64,000 bases of DNA from Allomesorhizobium camelthorni (GCF_011045125.1 NZ_JAAKZF010000020.1:1-64000), one strand, 5' to 3'; positions 28,854-38,076 are shown, counted from the stretch's first letter. Notes: generated from the sequence alone by a model not told the origin. A program made the numbers and translations.

Positions 28854-28912
28854 TCCTCCCCCGTTTACGGGGGAGGGGGACCGCCGAAGGCGGTGGAGGG
28901 GGCGAGCCTCGC
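28854..28912. repeat. G/C-run intergenic hairpin repeat downstream of cckA
   Basis: CCTCCCCCG and CGGGGGAGG pair around TTTA, followed by a second small hairpin ACCGCCGAAGGCGGT and GGAGGGGGCGAG. This type of CTCCCCC-hairpin module is frequent between genes in rhizobia; it may terminate cckA transcription or be an interspersed repeat. No second copy was noticed in this window. Confidence 0.5.
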
Positions 28913-29512
28913 GCCGGTCGCATGTCCATGTGGATAGAATCCGCCTCCATTTCGGCTCGTTCGCAAAAAGAACTGTTGCGGATCAATGGCATAACAGCCG
29001 GCGAGAAGAATCTTCGCACCGGATTTGTTCACACATCCCGCCCGTCGAGCATAATCGCCTCACCGTTCTGGCGGGACCTGGTGCGCACCGGGCATCAGGC
29101 AGAACGGCGGTGACCTCCCGGCGTGGGCTCGGTATCCACGTCTCCGAGGGCGTCCGACGGGCCGGCGTTCCCGCGGCAGGCGCAAATGCCTGGACGGCGG
29201 GTTTGCGGAGTATCCGTGCGTGCGACCATGAAACGTCCGTGTGCAATCCGCGGGGCAGCATGGAGACGGCGTGTGATCGGCCGACGGGGCGACAGACACC
29301 GGACGGGCGGGCATGGGAGTGCCTGTTCTTTATACGAATTCGTGCGGCGCTTTCCTGCCCGCCCATCTTCCCGACTACTCAATAGCCAGACGCGAAAGCG
29401 GGCGTGGCAAAGGAGAGGCGCGTGCTGGGGACAAACCCAGCGCAGACGTCCATGGACATCCAAGCACCGCGGCCCCATCTTGGACGGCAACGGAGCACTA
29501 GCGGATCGGGTC
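28913..29512. other. 600-bp stretch without a recognisable gene
   Basis: Open frames exist on both strands, but none has rhizobial codon character: they are rich in Arg, Pro, Ser and Cys, and none resembles a known protein. The frame that later encodes the ParB-like protein is open from 29123, but residues before 29513 look non-coding. The stretch also contains a possible promoter-like TTTATACGAATT near 29330. It may hold regulatory or untranslated RNA for the downstream gene. tmRNA, RNase P and SRP RNA signatures were looked for by eye and not found. Confidence 0.4.
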
Positions 29513-29761
29513 ATGCTGAGAGTCCAGAAATTCAAGATCGACGAAATCTATGTGCCGACTGCGCGACGAAAGACGCTTCACCCGGAGACGGTCCGACTTC
29601 TGGCCGAGGATATTCTGGAGAACGGCCAGAAGACGCCGATCCAGGTGCGCTTCGACGGCAAACGCCACATTCTGGTCGAGGGACTGCACCGGCTCGAAGC
29701 GAGCAAATGGCTTGGCGAAACCTTGATCGACGGCTACCTGGTCCAGGCCAAGCGGCACTAG
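29513..29761 (+). CDS. Small stand-alone ParB N-terminal-like domain protein
   Basis: An 82-aa protein starting MLRVQKFKIDEIYVPTARRK. It consists only of a ParB/sulfiredoxin-type domain: an opening strand (IDEIYVP), a helix (ETVRLLAEDILENGQKTPIQV) and the nucleotide-binding box LVEGLHRLEASKWLG, which corresponds to the GERRxxA/EGxHRLxA motif. There is no helix-turn-helix or dimerisation domain, so it cannot act as a full ParB. Such mini-proteins occur as lone genes in rhizobia; the function is unknown. ATG 29513 was chosen because upstream in-frame sequence does not look coding; the ribosome-binding site is weak (GGATCGGGTC). Confidence 0.7.
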   Translation: MLRVQKFKIDEIYVPTARRKTLHPETVRLLAEDILENGQKTPIQVRFDGKRHILVEGLHRLEASKWLGETLIDGYLVQAKRH

Positions 29762-29959
29762 AGCGCCGCCTCCCGGTTGCACACATTGCCCGTATTGCGT
29801 GCTATCCTGCCTCGGCCTAGAGTGAGTCGGGTTCCTGGGCGTAAATCACAGCTTCTGCGGAGTTATTTCAGTCGGCATGGCAAGGCCGGCGCAAGCAACG
29901 ACAATCATCTTGTGGGCGAGTTTGTTCGTTGAGTTTGACATTCGGGCGAGGGGAAACCG

Positions 29960-30136
29960 ATGTTGCATGCCATTGACGACTGTGCCAAGCGGCGGCTGAC
30001 CGAGCGCGTCGATATTCTGACCGCGATCAACATACTGAAATCGCGCGGCTATGACGAAGAGCAGCTCGTGTCGGAGATCACAAAGATTTTCTACGTAGAT
30101 CTCGATGAATACAACGAGATCATACGCCATTCCTAA
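29960..30136 (+). CDS. 58-aa conserved-looking small protein
   Basis: ATG at 29960 opens a 58-codon frame ending with TAA at 30134-30136: MLHAIDDCAKRRLTERVDIL, then an amphipathic helical segment, a GYDEEQL turn and a C-terminal acidic/aromatic end (FYVDLDEYNEIIR). A strong ribosome-binding site, GAGGGG, lies 7-8 bases upstream. Codon use is typical of the genome, with third-position G/C. The predicted all-helical fold resembles a small regulatory or adaptor protein, but no family was recognised. Confidence 0.65.
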   Translation: MLHAIDDCAKRRLTERVDILTAINILKSRGYDEEQLVSEITKIFYVDLDEYNEIIRHS

Positions 30137-30228
30137 GCAGTCCGGGCGAACGCCGCGCCCGAACGGTCAATATTATCCGCGACCCGCCCCTATGGCGGGC
30201 CGTATGCTGGCAACGTCCCCTGTCGGCG

Positions 30229-30663
30229 CTAGCCGATGATCAGGTCGCGCAGCCTTGCGAATATCCCGGTCCGCGGGTTTATGGCGGCCCGGACGTGCCT
30301 GGCGGCGGTCGCCGAGGTGACGGTTTCCCCGAAATGGCAATAGCAGACGATTCCGTGCAACTGCCAATCCGACAGTTCGAAGAACCGTTTGGCTTCGCCA
30401 TAGCTGTCGTCCTCCAAGCCTTCGGCGCGAAGGACTGGATCGTCGAACGCCACCGACAACGGCGAGCCGGAACCGCGCATCGTCGCGCGGGCCCCGCCGG
30501 CTTGGTATTCCGTGCCGTGGAGTGTCGCGAGCCGCCGCTCGGGCCTCTGTTCGAGAAGTCCCGCCCAGCGTTCGAGACGCTCCCTCCGCGTCATCATGGG
30601 GCGAGCGAGGTCCGGGTGGACCTCGGCGACGGCTTTGAGGTGTTCTAAAGTCTGGTGCTGCAT
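30229..30663 (-). CDS. Conserved hypothetical protein (rhizobial)
   Basis: A 144-aa protein starting MQHQTLEHLKAVAEVHP after GGAG (AAGGAGCCCGTC upstream). Features visible are an N-terminal helical part with MTRRERLERWAGLLEQRPER, a central FDDPVLRAEGLEDDSYGEAKR segment and a C-terminal YCHFGETVTSATAARHVRAA. No transmembrane segment, signal peptide or known catalytic motif was seen. Twenty-three upstream codons are open, but MQHQTLEH with its ribosome-binding site is preferred. The role is unknown. Confidence 0.65.
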   Translation of the reverse strand: MQHQTLEHLKAVAEVHPDLARPMMTRRERLERWAGLLEQRPERRLATLHGTEYQAGGARATMRGSGSPLSVAFDDPVLRAEGLEDDSYGEAKRFFELSDWQLHGIVCYCHFGETVTSATAARHVRAAINPRTGIFARLRDLIIG

Positions 30664-30790
30664 GACGGGCTCCTTGTCCAGGTGCGGCCCCCTCCTGCGC
30701 CAAACCGCAGCTTGACTCCACTCCGGCTTCAAGTCCAGTCACGATCTACGAATTTGTAAAGCTTCACCGAATCGTGGCGAGGACACGCCC

Positions 30791-32323
<1,533 letters not shown>

Positions 32324-32411
32324 GGAAGATCCCCCTCGGCAGGTACTTTGCCAAGGGTGTTACCACGCCGGAGAAGGAGTGCAAATCAGGCCGGAACCAG
32401 GGCGAACGCCC

Positions 32412-32852
32412 CTACCAGGTTCCCGTATTGCTCATCGAAGCCCATGGCTCGGCCTTTTCCAGCGCGGGGCCTTTTTGCAGGAGCTCGATGGAAACGCCGT
32501 CGGGCGATTTGATGAAGGCCATGTTGCCGTCGCGCGGCGGGCGGTTGATCGTCACGCCCATATCCATCAGGCGCTGGCACGTCTCGTAGATATTGTCGAC
32601 CTCGTAGGCGAGATGGCCGAAATTGCGCCCGCCCTTGTACTCCTCGGGATCCCAATTGTAGGTCAGTTCGATCAGCGGCGCCTTTACCGTGATGCCGGCC
32701 TGCTTGTCATCGGGCGCGGCCAGGAAGATCAGCGTGAAGCGGCCTTCCTTGTTTTCGTGGCGGCGCACTTCGACCAGGCCGAGCTTGTTGCAGTAGAAGT
32801 CGAGCGACGCGTCGATATCGGTGACGCGGACCATCGTGTGGAGATAGCGCAT
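32412..32852 (-). CDS. gloA: Lactoylglutathione lyase (glyoxalase I)
   Basis: A 146-aa VOC-fold metalloenzyme that converts the methylglyoxal-glutathione hemithioacetal to S-lactoylglutathione. Start [16 protein letters not shown] is the family opening, with metal ligand His5. The other ligands fit Glu in IELTYNWD, His in FGHLAYEVD and Glu in [20 protein letters not shown]-like substrate residues are present ([12 protein letters not shown]). The frame is open upstream, but the family always starts at MRYLHTM. It is upstream of pccB in the same direction. Confidence 0.92.
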   Translation of the reverse strand: MRYLHTMVRVTDIDASLDFYCNKLGLVEVRRHENKEGRFTLIFLAAPDDKQAGITVKAPLIELTYNWDPEEYKGGRNFGHLAYEVDNIYETCQRLMDMGVTINRPPRDGNMAFIKSPDGVSIELLQKGPALEKAEPWASMSNTGTW

Positions 32853-33078
32853 GTGTTTGCTCCGGCTGCAGCCTTGATTTGCGCCGAAACATAGGGCGGC
32901 GCACCGGGACGCGGCAACCCGGAAATGACCCGCTGCAACCAGACAATGAGCGGCGGGCGCCATTCTCCGGGTGAAACAGGTGAAAAAAGGCACGTCAGGT
33001 CTTGCGCAGCCCGGAAGACGCAGTGCTATTCTCGGTAGCAAGAATCAGTGGCTGCGTTTCTGGAAAGGGTGCGTTCGG

Positions 33079-33672
33079 ATGGGGGACAGGGCCTCTTTCA
33101 TGGGGCGAGACTTGGAAGCGGATGACGCCTTGGACCGTGACGAGGGCGGCGACGCGGCTGGTCTGGTCGAGATTTCAGGGGCGATCAAGTGGTTTGACGT
33201 AGCCAAGGGCTACGGCTTCATCCTGCCCGACGACGGCGTTTCCGGCGACGTTCTCCTTCACGTGACCTGCCTGCGACGCGACGGCTTCCACACCGCGCTT
33301 GAAGGGGCGCGCGTGGTCTGTCTCGTCAAGCGCGGCGAGCGCGGCATGCAGGCTTTCCGCGTCATCTCCATGGACAGTTCGACCGCCGTGCATCCCGCCG
33401 AGCAGGAGCAGCGCACCCATGTGGCCGTGACCGCCGAGAGCGGGCTGGAGCGGGCGCTGGTCAAATGGTTCAACCGCACCAAGGGCTTCGGCTTCCTCAC
33501 GCGCGGCGAGGGCACCGAAGACATCTTCGTCCACATGGAAACGCTGCGCCGCTACGGCCTGACGGAACTCCGTCCGGGGCAGGTGGTGCTCGTTCGCTTC
33601 GGACGCGGCGAAAAGGGCCTTATGGCTGCCGAAATTCACCCCGATATCGGGACCTTGCCGGTCTCGCATTGA
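33079..33672 (+). CDS. Tandem cold-shock domain protein
   Basis: A 197-aa protein with two cold-shock domains. The first (residues ~34-100) has the RNA-binding motifs [17 protein letters not shown] and DVLLHVTCL. The second (~130-195) has [17 protein letters not shown] and [11 protein letters not shown] 30-residue acidic N terminus and a linker with [11 protein letters not shown] separate and precede them. Two-CSD proteins of this type are typical of alphaproteobacteria (CspC/CspD in Caulobacter) and bind single-stranded RNA/DNA, often in stationary phase. Its stop lies within a terminator hairpin and 20 bp before the DUF192 gene. Confidence 0.92.
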   Translation: MGDRASFMGRDLEADDALDRDEGGDAAGLVEISGAIKWFDVAKGYGFILPDDGVSGDVLLHVTCLRRDGFHTALEGARVVCLVKRGERGMQAFRVISMDSSTAVHPAEQEQRTHVAVTAESGLERALVKWFNRTKGFGFLTRGEGTEDIFVHMETLRRYGLTELRPGQVVLVRFGRGEKGLMAAEIHPDIGTLPVSH

Positions 33673-33690
33673 GACCGGACAGGATTTTTT
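33658..33690 (+). terminator. Hairpin overlapping the cold-shock gene stop codon
   Basis: CCGGTCTC and GAGACCGG pair perfectly around GCATT, with the TGA stop (33670-33672) inside the hairpin and a run of six T at 33685-33690. It could partly separate transcription of the cold-shock gene from the DUF192 gene whose ATG is at 33693. Confidence 0.65.
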
Positions 33691-33692
33691 CG

Positions 33693-34196
33693 ATGGCGCC
33701 TTCCCGCATTGCGGCATGGATGGGCGGTTTTGCCGCCGCGCTTGTCATTTGCCTTTCGCTGCAGCCGCCCACCGCCGCGCAAGGGCAGGCGATGGAGTTG
33801 CCGGTTCACCCGGAACCGCTGATCGCCGAGACCGACGAAGGCGAGCGCTCCTTCAACATCGAGATCGCGGACGATCCGGGCGAACGCTCGCGCGGCCTTA
33901 TGTTCCGGCAGGAAATGGATAATGACCATGGCATGCTGTTCGTGTTCGAAGAGAGCCAGCCGGTCGGCTTCTGGATGAAGAACACGCCTCTGCCGCTCGA
34001 TCTGGTGTTTATCGGGCAGGATGGCAAAGTGCGTGCGATCGAGAAGGGCGAACCGTTTTCGGAAGCTCCAATCGCGCCGGGCGAGCCGGTCCAGTTCGTG
34101 CTCGAGCTCAATGCCGGAACGGTAGCCGAGGCGGGCATCGAGAATGGCGACTTGATCCGCCATCCTGCTATCAGCCAGGCCGCCGGCGCCAACTGA
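33693..34196 (+). CDS. Secreted DUF192 family protein
   Basis: A 167-aa protein starting MAPSRIAAWMGGFAAALVI, with a signal peptide cleaved near PTAAQGQA. The mature part is the DUF192 domain: IEIADDPGERSRGLMFRQEM, DHGMLFVFEESQPVGFWMKNT, LDLVFIGQDGKV, and FVLELNAGTVAEAGIENGD. The family is a widespread small secreted beta-barrel of unknown function, often described as a possible thermostability or metal-binding factor. Spacing to the alpha/beta hydrolase downstream is 3 bp, so they are probably co-transcribed. Confidence 0.88.
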   Translation: MAPSRIAAWMGGFAAALVICLSLQPPTAAQGQAMELPVHPEPLIAETDEGERSFNIEIADDPGERSRGLMFRQEMDNDHGMLFVFEESQPVGFWMKNTPLPLDLVFIGQDGKVRAIEKGEPFSEAPIAPGEPVQFVLELNAGTVAEAGIENGDLIRHPAISQAAGAN

Positions 34197-34199
34197 CCA

Positions 34200-35000
34200 A
34201 TGGTCTCAATTCTGAAAGGGATCGCGGGCGCAATGCAGTCCTTCTCTCATGACAGTTTCGACCTTGCCTTCATCGACAGATCGCCCGAACATGGCGGCGG
34301 CGATCCCGTTTTGCTGATCCACGGCTTTGCCTCCAGCGCGCAGGTGAACTGGATCTCGCCGGGCTGGATGAAGACGCTGGGCGACGCGGGGTATCGTGCG
34401 ATCGCGTTCGACAACCGCGGCCACGGCGCTTCGTCGAAGAGCTACGAACCCGCCGATTATACGCCGCAGAAGATGGCCGGCGACGCGGCGGCGCTGCTTG
34501 GCCACCTCGGCATTTCCCGCGCCCATGTGATGGGCTATTCGATGGGCGCGCGCATTGCCGCTTTCCTGGCGCTCGCCGAACCCGCGATGGTGGCGACATT
34601 GGTGTTCGGCGGATTGGGAATAGGCATGGTGGAAGGCGTGGGCGATTGGGATCCGATCGCCGACGCGCTCCTGGCGCCCGATCCATCAAAAATCGAGAAC
34701 CCGCGCGGGCAGACTTTCCGCGCCTTCGCCGATCAGACCAGGAGCGACCGGCGCGCGCTCGCCGCCTGCATTTCGACGTCGCGAACCCTGCTTTCCGAGG
34801 AAGAGGTCAGCCGTATCGCCGTTCCGACCCTGATCGCGGTGGGAACCACCGACGACATAGGCGGCTCCGCCTCGGAGCTCGCCGGGCTGATGCCGAACGC
34901 CCAGAGTTTCGACATAGAAGGCCGCGACCATATGCTTTCGGTCGGCGACCGCACTTTCAAGAAACGGGTGCTGGAGTTCCTCGCAGCCAACCCGCTTTAG
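34200..35000 (+). CDS. Alpha/beta fold hydrolase
   Basis: A 266-aa hydrolase. The oxyanion HG motif is LLIHGFASSAQVNW, the nucleophile elbow is GYSMGAR (Ser in the centre), the acidic residue is probably in VGTTDDIGGSA, and the catalytic histidine is in IEGRDHMLSVGD. FDNRGHGASSK is the typical strand after the oxyanion loop. Either ATG 34200 or ATG 34233 (MQSFSHDSFDLA) may be the start; the second begins nearer the fold. The substrate cannot be predicted. It follows DUF192 with a 3-bp gap and is followed by two hairpins. Confidence 0.87.
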   Translation: MVSILKGIAGAMQSFSHDSFDLAFIDRSPEHGGGDPVLLIHGFASSAQVNWISPGWMKTLGDAGYRAIAFDNRGHGASSKSYEPADYTPQKMAGDAAALLGHLGISRAHVMGYSMGARIAAFLALAEPAMVATLVFGGLGIGMVEGVGDWDPIADALLAPDPSKIENPRGQTFRAFADQTRSDRRALAACISTSRTLLSEEEVSRIAVPTLIAVGTTDDIGGSASELAGLMPNAQSFDIEGRDHMLSVGDRTFKKRVLEFLAANPL

Positions 35001-35025
35001 CGAGGGAGAGGATGTCTCCCCATGG

Positions 35026-35057
35026 GTGCGCCGGTCGGATACGTCCGGCCGGCGCAC
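35026..35057 (+). terminator. Hairpin downstream of the alpha/beta hydrolase
   Basis: GTGCGCCGG and CCGGCGCAC form a 9-bp perfect stem with a 14-base loop 25 bp after the stop codon. No T-run follows, so termination here is only likely together with the hairpin at 35072. Confidence 0.45.
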
Positions 35058-35071
35058 GGGGTTTGAAGCCT

Positions 35072-35121
35072 CAGTAAGAGCCCATTCCAATCGAAACGGA
35101 ATGGGCTCTTACTGTTTGTTT
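35072..35121. terminator. Long perfect 17-bp stem-loop with T-rich tail
   Basis: CAGTAAGAGCCCATTCC (35072-35088) and its exact complement (35098-35114) flank a 9-nt loop and are followed by TTTGTTT. The stem is unusually long and free of mismatches for a terminator. It may be a strong terminator between the convergent hydrolase and SPW genes or part of an inserted palindromic element, since another repeat follows directly. Confidence 0.7.
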
Positions 35122-35125
35122 AGCC

Positions 35126-35190
35126 GCATGATCTTGTCCGAAAAGTCTGCAACTTTTGCTGACGCTGACCTTCGGTTCGGGACCATGCGC
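35126..35190. repeat. Rhizobial palindromic repeat, second copy of the 7872 core
   Basis: The core CCGAAAAGTCTGCAACTTTT (35138-35157) is identical to the reverse complement of the inner part of the palindrome at 7872-7898. Outer inverted bases GCATGATC and GACCATGC bound it, giving the layout of intergenic palindromic repeats common in Rhizobiales. It ends at the stop codon of the SPW gene. Confidence 0.55.
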
Positions 35191-35561
35191 TAGGCTTCGA
35201 GGTCGCGGTTCCGGTCCTGCCAGATTTCCAGAAGCGCAAGCACTGCCACGGCCGCGCCGAGCGCGATGTGCCAGTTGCGCAATGTTCCGGCATAATCCAG
35301 CACGAACGGCGACGACATCATCCAGACACCGCCAAGCAGCAGCAGGAATTCTTCCCACCGCCGCAGGAATATCTGTTCCAGACCGCCCAGGATCACGATA
35401 GCGGCGCCTACGATTGCCGTGACCGCGACCATGGTGGTGTTGCCGGTCGTTTCGCCGAACATCGGCGACACGAGGATCGCGGCGCCGAGGATCATCGTGG
35501 CGATGTCCTCCCAGCGCCGATGCTCGATCAGCCCCCAGCCTGTTCTGTTGAGTGTTGCCAT
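35190..35561 (-). CDS. SPW repeat membrane protein
   Basis: A 123-aa protein with four membrane helices in two SPW-type repeats: the first starts near RRWEDIATMILGAAILVSPMF and the second near RRWEEFLLLLGGVWMMSSPF. In each repeat the helix carries a Ser-Pro pair (VSPM, SSPF), the mark of the family; the following Trp is replaced by Met and Phe. The role of SPW proteins is unknown. The ribosome-binding site AGGAG precedes ATG 35561 (TGAGAGGAGTATCGTC). It lies convergent with the hydrolase across hairpins. Confidence 0.85.
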   Translation of the reverse strand: MATLNRTGWGLIEHRRWEDIATMILGAAILVSPMFGETTGNTTMVAVTAIVGAAIVILGGLEQIFLRRWEEFLLLLGGVWMMSSPFVLDYAGTLRNWHIALGAAVAVLALLEIWQDRNRDLEA

Positions 35562-35579
35562 GACGATACTCCTCTCAGG

Positions 35580-35807
35580 CTACTTTGAGCGTAGCTCAAA
35601 CGCCCGTGAGGACTTTGGCGTCGTTTGTCGAACTCCTCGGCCGGGCGTCCGCACGGTCATTATCGCAAAAAACATCAACGAGATCAACGATATCTCCGGC
35701 AGCCTGGCAAGCCGGGCCCTGATGGACGCTGCTGCCGGCAGCCTGCCGATCAAGGGATCGTTTTCCACGATCGCTTGATTCCGGCTGAACCAAAACCATT
35801 TGAACAA
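35580..35807 (-). CDS. Doubtful 75-aa small protein
   Basis: An open frame upstream of the SPW gene on the same strand, starting MFKWFWFSRNQAIVENDPLI with a central hydrophobic stretch (LPEISLISLMFFAIMTV). The aromatic N terminus and acid/hydrophobic layout could be a small membrane-associated protein, but there is no good ribosome-binding site and no family was recognised. Otherwise the 335 bp between the SPW and cysE genes hold only the two divergent promoters. Confidence 0.2.
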   Translation of the reverse strand: MFKWFWFSRNQAIVENDPLIGRLPAAASIRARLARLPEISLISLMFFAIMTVRTPGRGVRQTTPKSSRAFELRSK

Positions 35808-35896
35808 GCACTAAGGAAAATTGAGTTCATTCCTGTCAGGCTCTGGAGTATATGTCCGCCTGACGTGAACGAGACGACCGGCAACGGAGACCGTCG

Positions 35897-36742
35897 ATGA
35901 CGACCAACAATGCAGCGCGCCCCAGCTTAAAGCCGGTCGATCCGATCTGGAGTTCCGTTCGTGACGAAGCCGCCGAGGCGATATCTCGCGATCCGCTGCT
36001 GTCGGCGTTCCTCTATGCGACGATCCTCAACCAGGAGAGCCTCGAGGACGCCGTCATCCATCGCTTGGCTGAGCGCCTCGACCACAGGGATGTCGGCGCC
36101 GATCTGATCCGGCAGACCTTCAAGACCATGGTGCGTGAGAACCCCGATTGGTCGACCACCGTCCGCGTCGACATTCAGGCCTATTACGACCGCGATCCCG
36201 CTTGCGACCGGTTCTTCATGCCGGTGCTTCATTTCAAGGGTTTCCACGCGATCCAGACGCACCGCCTGGCGCATTGGCTCTGGAACCAGGGGCGCAAGGA
36301 TTTCGCGCTCTACCTGCAAAGCCGTTCCTCTTCGGTTTTCCAGACCGACATCCACCCCGCCTCGAAGATGGGAATGGGTGTCTTCATCGACCATGCGACG
36401 GGGCTGGTGGTCGGCGAAACGGCGGTTATCGAGGACGACGTCTCGATCCTTCACGGCGTCACGCTCGGCGGCACCGGCAAGGCCGGCGGCGATCGTCATC
36501 CGAAGATCCGTTATGGCGTGCTGATCGGCGCCGGCGCCAAGATCCTCGGCAATATCGAGGTCGGCCACTGCTCCAAGATCGCGGCGGGTTCGGTCGTGCT
36601 GGCGCCAGTTCCGCACAACAAGACGGTCGCGGGCGTGCCGGCCCGTGTCGTCGGCGAGACCGGCTGCGATCAACCCTCCCGCCAGATGGATCAGTTCCTG
36701 CCGTCGCAGGCCACGGACAGCACCGTCAGCTTCGACATCTAA
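35897..36742 (+). CDS. cysE: Serine O-acetyltransferase
   Basis: A 281-aa enzyme that makes O-acetylserine for cysteine synthesis. The N-terminal helical domain (residues 1-150) includes DPIWSSVRDEAAEAISRDP. The left-handed beta-helix of hexapeptide repeats begins at FQTDIHPASKMGMGVFIDHA (catalytic His in IDHATG), with VSILHGVTLGGTGK and DRHPKI, the active-site signature of SAT. VAGVPARVVG and a short tail ending in FDI follow; a C-terminal Ile is what binds the CysK active site in cysteine synthase complexes. An unusual 35-residue N-terminal extension is usual in rhizobia. It is followed by a terminator. Confidence 0.95.
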   Translation: MTTNNAARPSLKPVDPIWSSVRDEAAEAISRDPLLSAFLYATILNQESLEDAVIHRLAERLDHRDVGADLIRQTFKTMVRENPDWSTTVRVDIQAYYDRDPACDRFFMPVLHFKGFHAIQTHRLAHWLWNQGRKDFALYLQSRSSSVFQTDIHPASKMGMGVFIDHATGLVVGETAVIEDDVSILHGVTLGGTGKAGGDRHPKIRYGVLIGAGAKILGNIEVGHCSKIAAGSVVLAPVPHNKTVAGVPARVVGETGCDQPSRQMDQFLPSQATDSTVSFDI

Positions 36743-36752
36743 TCCTTTTGCA

Positions 36753-36793
36753 ACTGAGGCGCCCGCGGTCGCAGAAAATGCGAGCGCCTCAGT
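36753..36793. terminator. Terminator between cysE and the convergent SRPBCC gene
   Basis: ACTGAGGCGC (36753-36762) pairs with GCGCCTCAGT (36784-36793), with an inner TCGCA/TGCGA stem in the loop. A TTTTTTT tract at about 36805 is 11 bases further on. It serves cysE and possibly the opposite gene, which ends at 36800. Confidence 0.65.
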
Positions 36794-36799
36794 GATGTG

Positions 36800-37192
36800 T
36801 CAGCTTTTTTTGGCAAGCATTGCGTTCATCGGCTCCCAGTACATTTTGGGCCAGCCGCTATCCAGCATCTCGTGTGCGTCATCGGGATAGCCGGTCTGGT
36901 CGAAAACCAGCTTTGTCGAATTGCCGTTGCCTGAAAGCTCGAATCTGACGATCGAGTAGACGCCTTCCGGCCAGCGGTATGATCGCCATGCCTGGATGAC
37001 CCTTTTGCCCGGTACGAGTTCGACATTTCGGGCGCGGATATCGCCGCCGAACAGCGAGACCTCACCGCCTTCTTCCGCCGAGATCGTCGCTGCGCGTCCG
37101 CCAGTCATGGTGGTGAATTTCTCCGAATCTGTGAGCACGGCGTAAACCGATGCCGGCGACGCCTTGATGTCGACTTCCTGATGAATGGCCAA
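36800..37192 (-). CDS. SRPBCC (AHSA1/START-like) protein
   Basis: A 130-aa helix-grip protein: IHQEVDIKASPASVYAVLTD is the standard first strand and helix, followed by FGGDIRARNVELVPGKRVIQ and the C-terminal helix with W-P-K-M (GWPKMYWEPMNAML). The family binds hydrophobic ligands or acts with heat-shock-type partners; the ligand is unknown. The start is TTG at 37192: GGAGG lies five bases upstream, while the in-frame ATGs further up fall inside the divergent ArsR gene. It is divergent from that ArsR gene, with the 37228 palindrome between them, so it is a likely target. Confidence 0.82.
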   Translation of the reverse strand: MAIHQEVDIKASPASVYAVLTDSEKFTTMTGGRAATISAEEGGEVSLFGGDIRARNVELVPGKRVIQAWRSYRWPEGVYSIVRFELSGNGNSTKLVFDQTGYPDDAHEMLDSGWPKMYWEPMNAMLAKKS

Positions 37193-37227
37193 ATCGTCCT
37201 CCCTGGTTGACTGCCTCTGTTCGCACC

Positions 37228-37253
37228 GATATTTAACATATATGTTGAATATC
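37228..37253. promoter_or_regulatory. Near-perfect 26-bp palindrome, probable ArsR operator
   Basis: GATATTTAACATA is followed at once by TATGTTGAATATC; the halves are complementary at 12 of 13 positions. It lies between the divergent SRPBCC and ArsR genes and ends 4 bp before the ArsR ATG (37258). ArsR-family dimers usually bind 12-2-12 type repeats of this AT-rich kind, so autorepression and control of both genes is the obvious inference. Confidence 0.7.
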
Positions 37254-37257
37254 GACA

Positions 37258-37629
37258 ATGGCCAACAAGGGTTCCGGCCGGAAAGCGAGCGAGATGACCG
37301 CGACAACAGCGGATACATTGGATGACCGCCTCGATCTGGTGTTTCAGGCCTTGGCCAACCGGACACGGCGCGCGTTGTTGCAGCGGCTTTCGCGAGGGGC
37401 TGCCCGCGTCACGGATCTGGCGTCGCCTTTCGATATGTCGCTCGCAGCAGTGTCGCGGCATATTTCCGTCCTCGAACAGGCCGGCCTGATCGAGCGCTCG
37501 ATCAATGGCAGGGTGCATTCCTGCGCGCTCGATGCTTCGCCGATGGCTAGCGCCGAGGAATGGCTGAGCGCCTACAATGAGTTCTGGAACGATCGGCTGG
37601 ATCGGCTTGCCGAATTCGTCGAAGAATAG
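37258..37629 (+). CDS. ArsR family transcriptional regulator
   Basis: A 123-aa winged-helix regulator: LDLVFQALANRTRRALLQRL (first helices), VTDLASPFDMSLAAVSRHISVLEQAGLIER (recognition helix) and the wing SINGRVHSCALD. No metal-binding cysteine motif of ArsR/SmtB is present, as in the SdpR-like subgroup usually paired with SRPBCC genes. ATG 37258 lies 4 bp after the palindrome; ATG 37294 (MTATTADTLDD) leaves room for a ribosome-binding site and is an alternative start. An SRPBCC gene follows 21 bp later and another is divergent. Confidence 0.9.
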   Translation: MANKGSGRKASEMTATTADTLDDRLDLVFQALANRTRRALLQRLSRGAARVTDLASPFDMSLAAVSRHISVLEQAGLIERSINGRVHSCALDASPMASAEEWLSAYNEFWNDRLDRLAEFVEE

Positions 37630-37650
37630 CCGAAACGGGGAGGGCATCGC

Positions 37651-38076
37651 TTGACTTCGGAAATTCTGTCGATCCGCCGCATCATCAAGGCTTCGCCCGA
37701 AAAGGTGTTCGCGGCCTGGACGACGCCCGCCCTACTGGTGCGATGGTGGGGGCCGAAAAGCGTCGTCTGTCCCGAAGCGGAGGTGGATCTCAGGGTCGGC
37801 GGCGCCTACCGCATCGCCAACCGCCATCCCGACGGCGCGATCACCTGGATATCGGGTGTGTTCGAGCATGTGCTGCCGCCGAGGGAACTCGTCTACTCCT
37901 GGAACATTGGCATGCCGGGCGCTGACGGCTCGAGGGTCCGTGTGCAGTTCCTCGATCATCTTCAAGGCACGGAAGTCGTTCTCGAACACGAGCGCCTGCA
38001 GCAGTCGGTGCGGAACATGCATCTCGATGGCTGGAACGGCTGCCTGGACGGATTGCAGGAGTTTTTCGAAAACTGA
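37651..38076 (+). CDS. SRPBCC (AHSA1-like) protein
   Basis: A 141-aa helix-grip protein starting with TTG at 37651 after GGGGAGGG. Typical features are ILSIRRIIKASPEKVFAAWT, LVRWWGPKS, the DLRVGGAYRI strand and the C-terminal MHLDGWNGCLDGLQEF helix. GWxxxLdxLxxF is the usual AHSA1 end. It is expressed with the ArsR gene before it (21 bp) and is a second SRPBCC protein of the same regulatory module. No ligand can be inferred. Confidence 0.88.
   Translation: MTSEILSIRRIIKASPEKVFAAWTTPALLVRWWGPKSVVCPEAEVDLRVGGAYRIANRHPDGAITWISGVFEHVLPPRELVYSWNIGMPGADGSRVRVQFLDHLQGTEVVLEHERLQQSVRNMHLDGWNGCLDGLQEFFEN

Noticed and set aside
28930-29385. Open frame as a possible secreted or Cys-rich protein
   Set aside because: Arg/Ser/Pro-rich composition, no ribosome-binding site and no family resemblance; treated as non-coding.
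28913-29512. Possible tmRNA, RNase P or SRP RNA gene
   Set aside because: None of the hallmark sequences of these RNAs was found by eye.
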